Translations under genes and position numbers: made by a program
Notes under the pieces: model-generated
The model's input: only the letters and a program-made list of their open reading frames with translations
Databases searched by the model: none
What the model was told of the DNA's origin: nothing
Shown here: piece by piece, positions 22,604-22,780 of the stretch
Position numbering within the stretch: position 1 is the stretch's first letter
Layout: the number at the start of each line of letters is the position of its first letter
NCBI GenBank assembly: GCA_045589355.1
Contig: JAZNOW010000030.1
Location: 1 to 22,780, forward strand
From: RUG563 sp045589355
GTDB lineage: Bacteria > Bacillota > Clostridia > Christensenellales > Aristaeellaceae
Direction: 5' to 3'
DNA length: 22,780 nucleotides

Positions 22604-22780
22604 GCAGGGGCATCTCCCCTGCACCCACCAGGGGCATTACCCCTGGACCCAGTACGCGATATTGCATGATTTATCATAAGAAGTTGTGTCCGCGTGCTAC
22701 TCGGGAAACAAACGCGGTTTCAGCCACGGGCACAATGAAAACATTGAAAAAAGTCGGTTGGGAAAGGAAGTGCCACACTC
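22604..22780 (-). repeat. Mosaic hairpin repeat array, copy 4 (partial, runs off the window)
   Basis: Five nt after the amidohydrolase stop come GCAGGGG-CATCT-CCCCTGC plus ACCC (22604-22626) and CCAGGGGCA-T-TACCCCTGG plus ACCC (22628-22650). About 22651-22690 is almost identical to the reverse complement of 7540-7581. Then come the CGGTTTCAGCCACGGGCACA stretch and the A-run before the terminator module. From about 22765 the sequence jumps to GAAGTGCCACACTC, found about 150 nt further on in copy 1, so the terminator stem and two hairpins are deleted here. Confidence 0.85.

Noticed and set aside
20032..22677. Minus-strand open frame of 881 codons opposite the EamA and amidohydrolase genes
   Set aside because: It is antisense to two well-supported genes, has His/Gly-rich low-complexity composition and starts in repeat DNA.

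Overview
The window looks like chromosomal DNA from an uncultured gut or rumen member of the Clostridia (Firmicutes/Bacillota). Coding DNA is GC-rich with strongly C/G-ending codons. Promoters are classic sigma-A type (TTGACA-N17-TATAAT-like) and Shine-Dalgarno sites are of the GGAGG type. Gene content fits: a DUF1538/PII pair, QueH, a monofunctional BirA, an RNase PH-RdgB fusion and a GH8 exo-oligoxylanase. No phage, insertion-sequence transposase, CRISPR array, rRNA or tRNA was seen. Assignment below class is a guess.

Layout. 1-560: structured repeat array. 561-4815 (minus): a four-gene operon of a YbhN/LPG-synthase-like membrane protein, a tandem DUF1538 membrane protein, a tandem PII-like protein and a secreted CHAP-like hydrolase, read from a promoter with a palindrome inside it. 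5068-6588 (plus): xylulokinase with a strong promoter and terminator. 6640-7628: second, largest repeat array. 7629-10009 (minus): polar amino-acid ABC transporter (binding protein, permease, ATPase) with a perfect promoter/operator. 10205-12797 (minus): FRG-domain protein, RNase PH-RdgB fusion, YfcE-like phosphodiesterase. 12857-13450 (plus): QueH, overlapping at its 3' end the convergent pair Eis-like acetyltransferase and BirA (13414-15329, minus). 15465-16253: third array. 16264-18741 (minus): Cu(I)-exporting P-type ATPase. 18923-22599 (plus): GH8 exo-oligoxylanase, EamA transporter, YtcJ-like amidohydrolase. 22604-22780: fourth array, running off the window.

The main unexplained signal is the repeat system. 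Four intergenic arrays are mosaics of short perfect hairpins, nearly all headed by GGGT (ACCC on the other strand) and mixed with a terminator-like hairpin. The arrays occur only after gene 3' ends. In two cases a hairpin ends on the base next to the stop codon, and in each flanking gene's own direction the order is stop, hairpin, ACCC, hairpin, ACCC. This resembles REP/BIME elements with a conserved tetranucleotide foot, though no RAYT transposase is present here. A second candidate system is the DUF1538/PII operon, in which both the membrane protein and its PII-like partner are internally duplicated. Two xylan-use genes (GH8 exo-oligoxylanase, xylulokinase) suggest the cell takes up and uses xylo-oligosaccharides.
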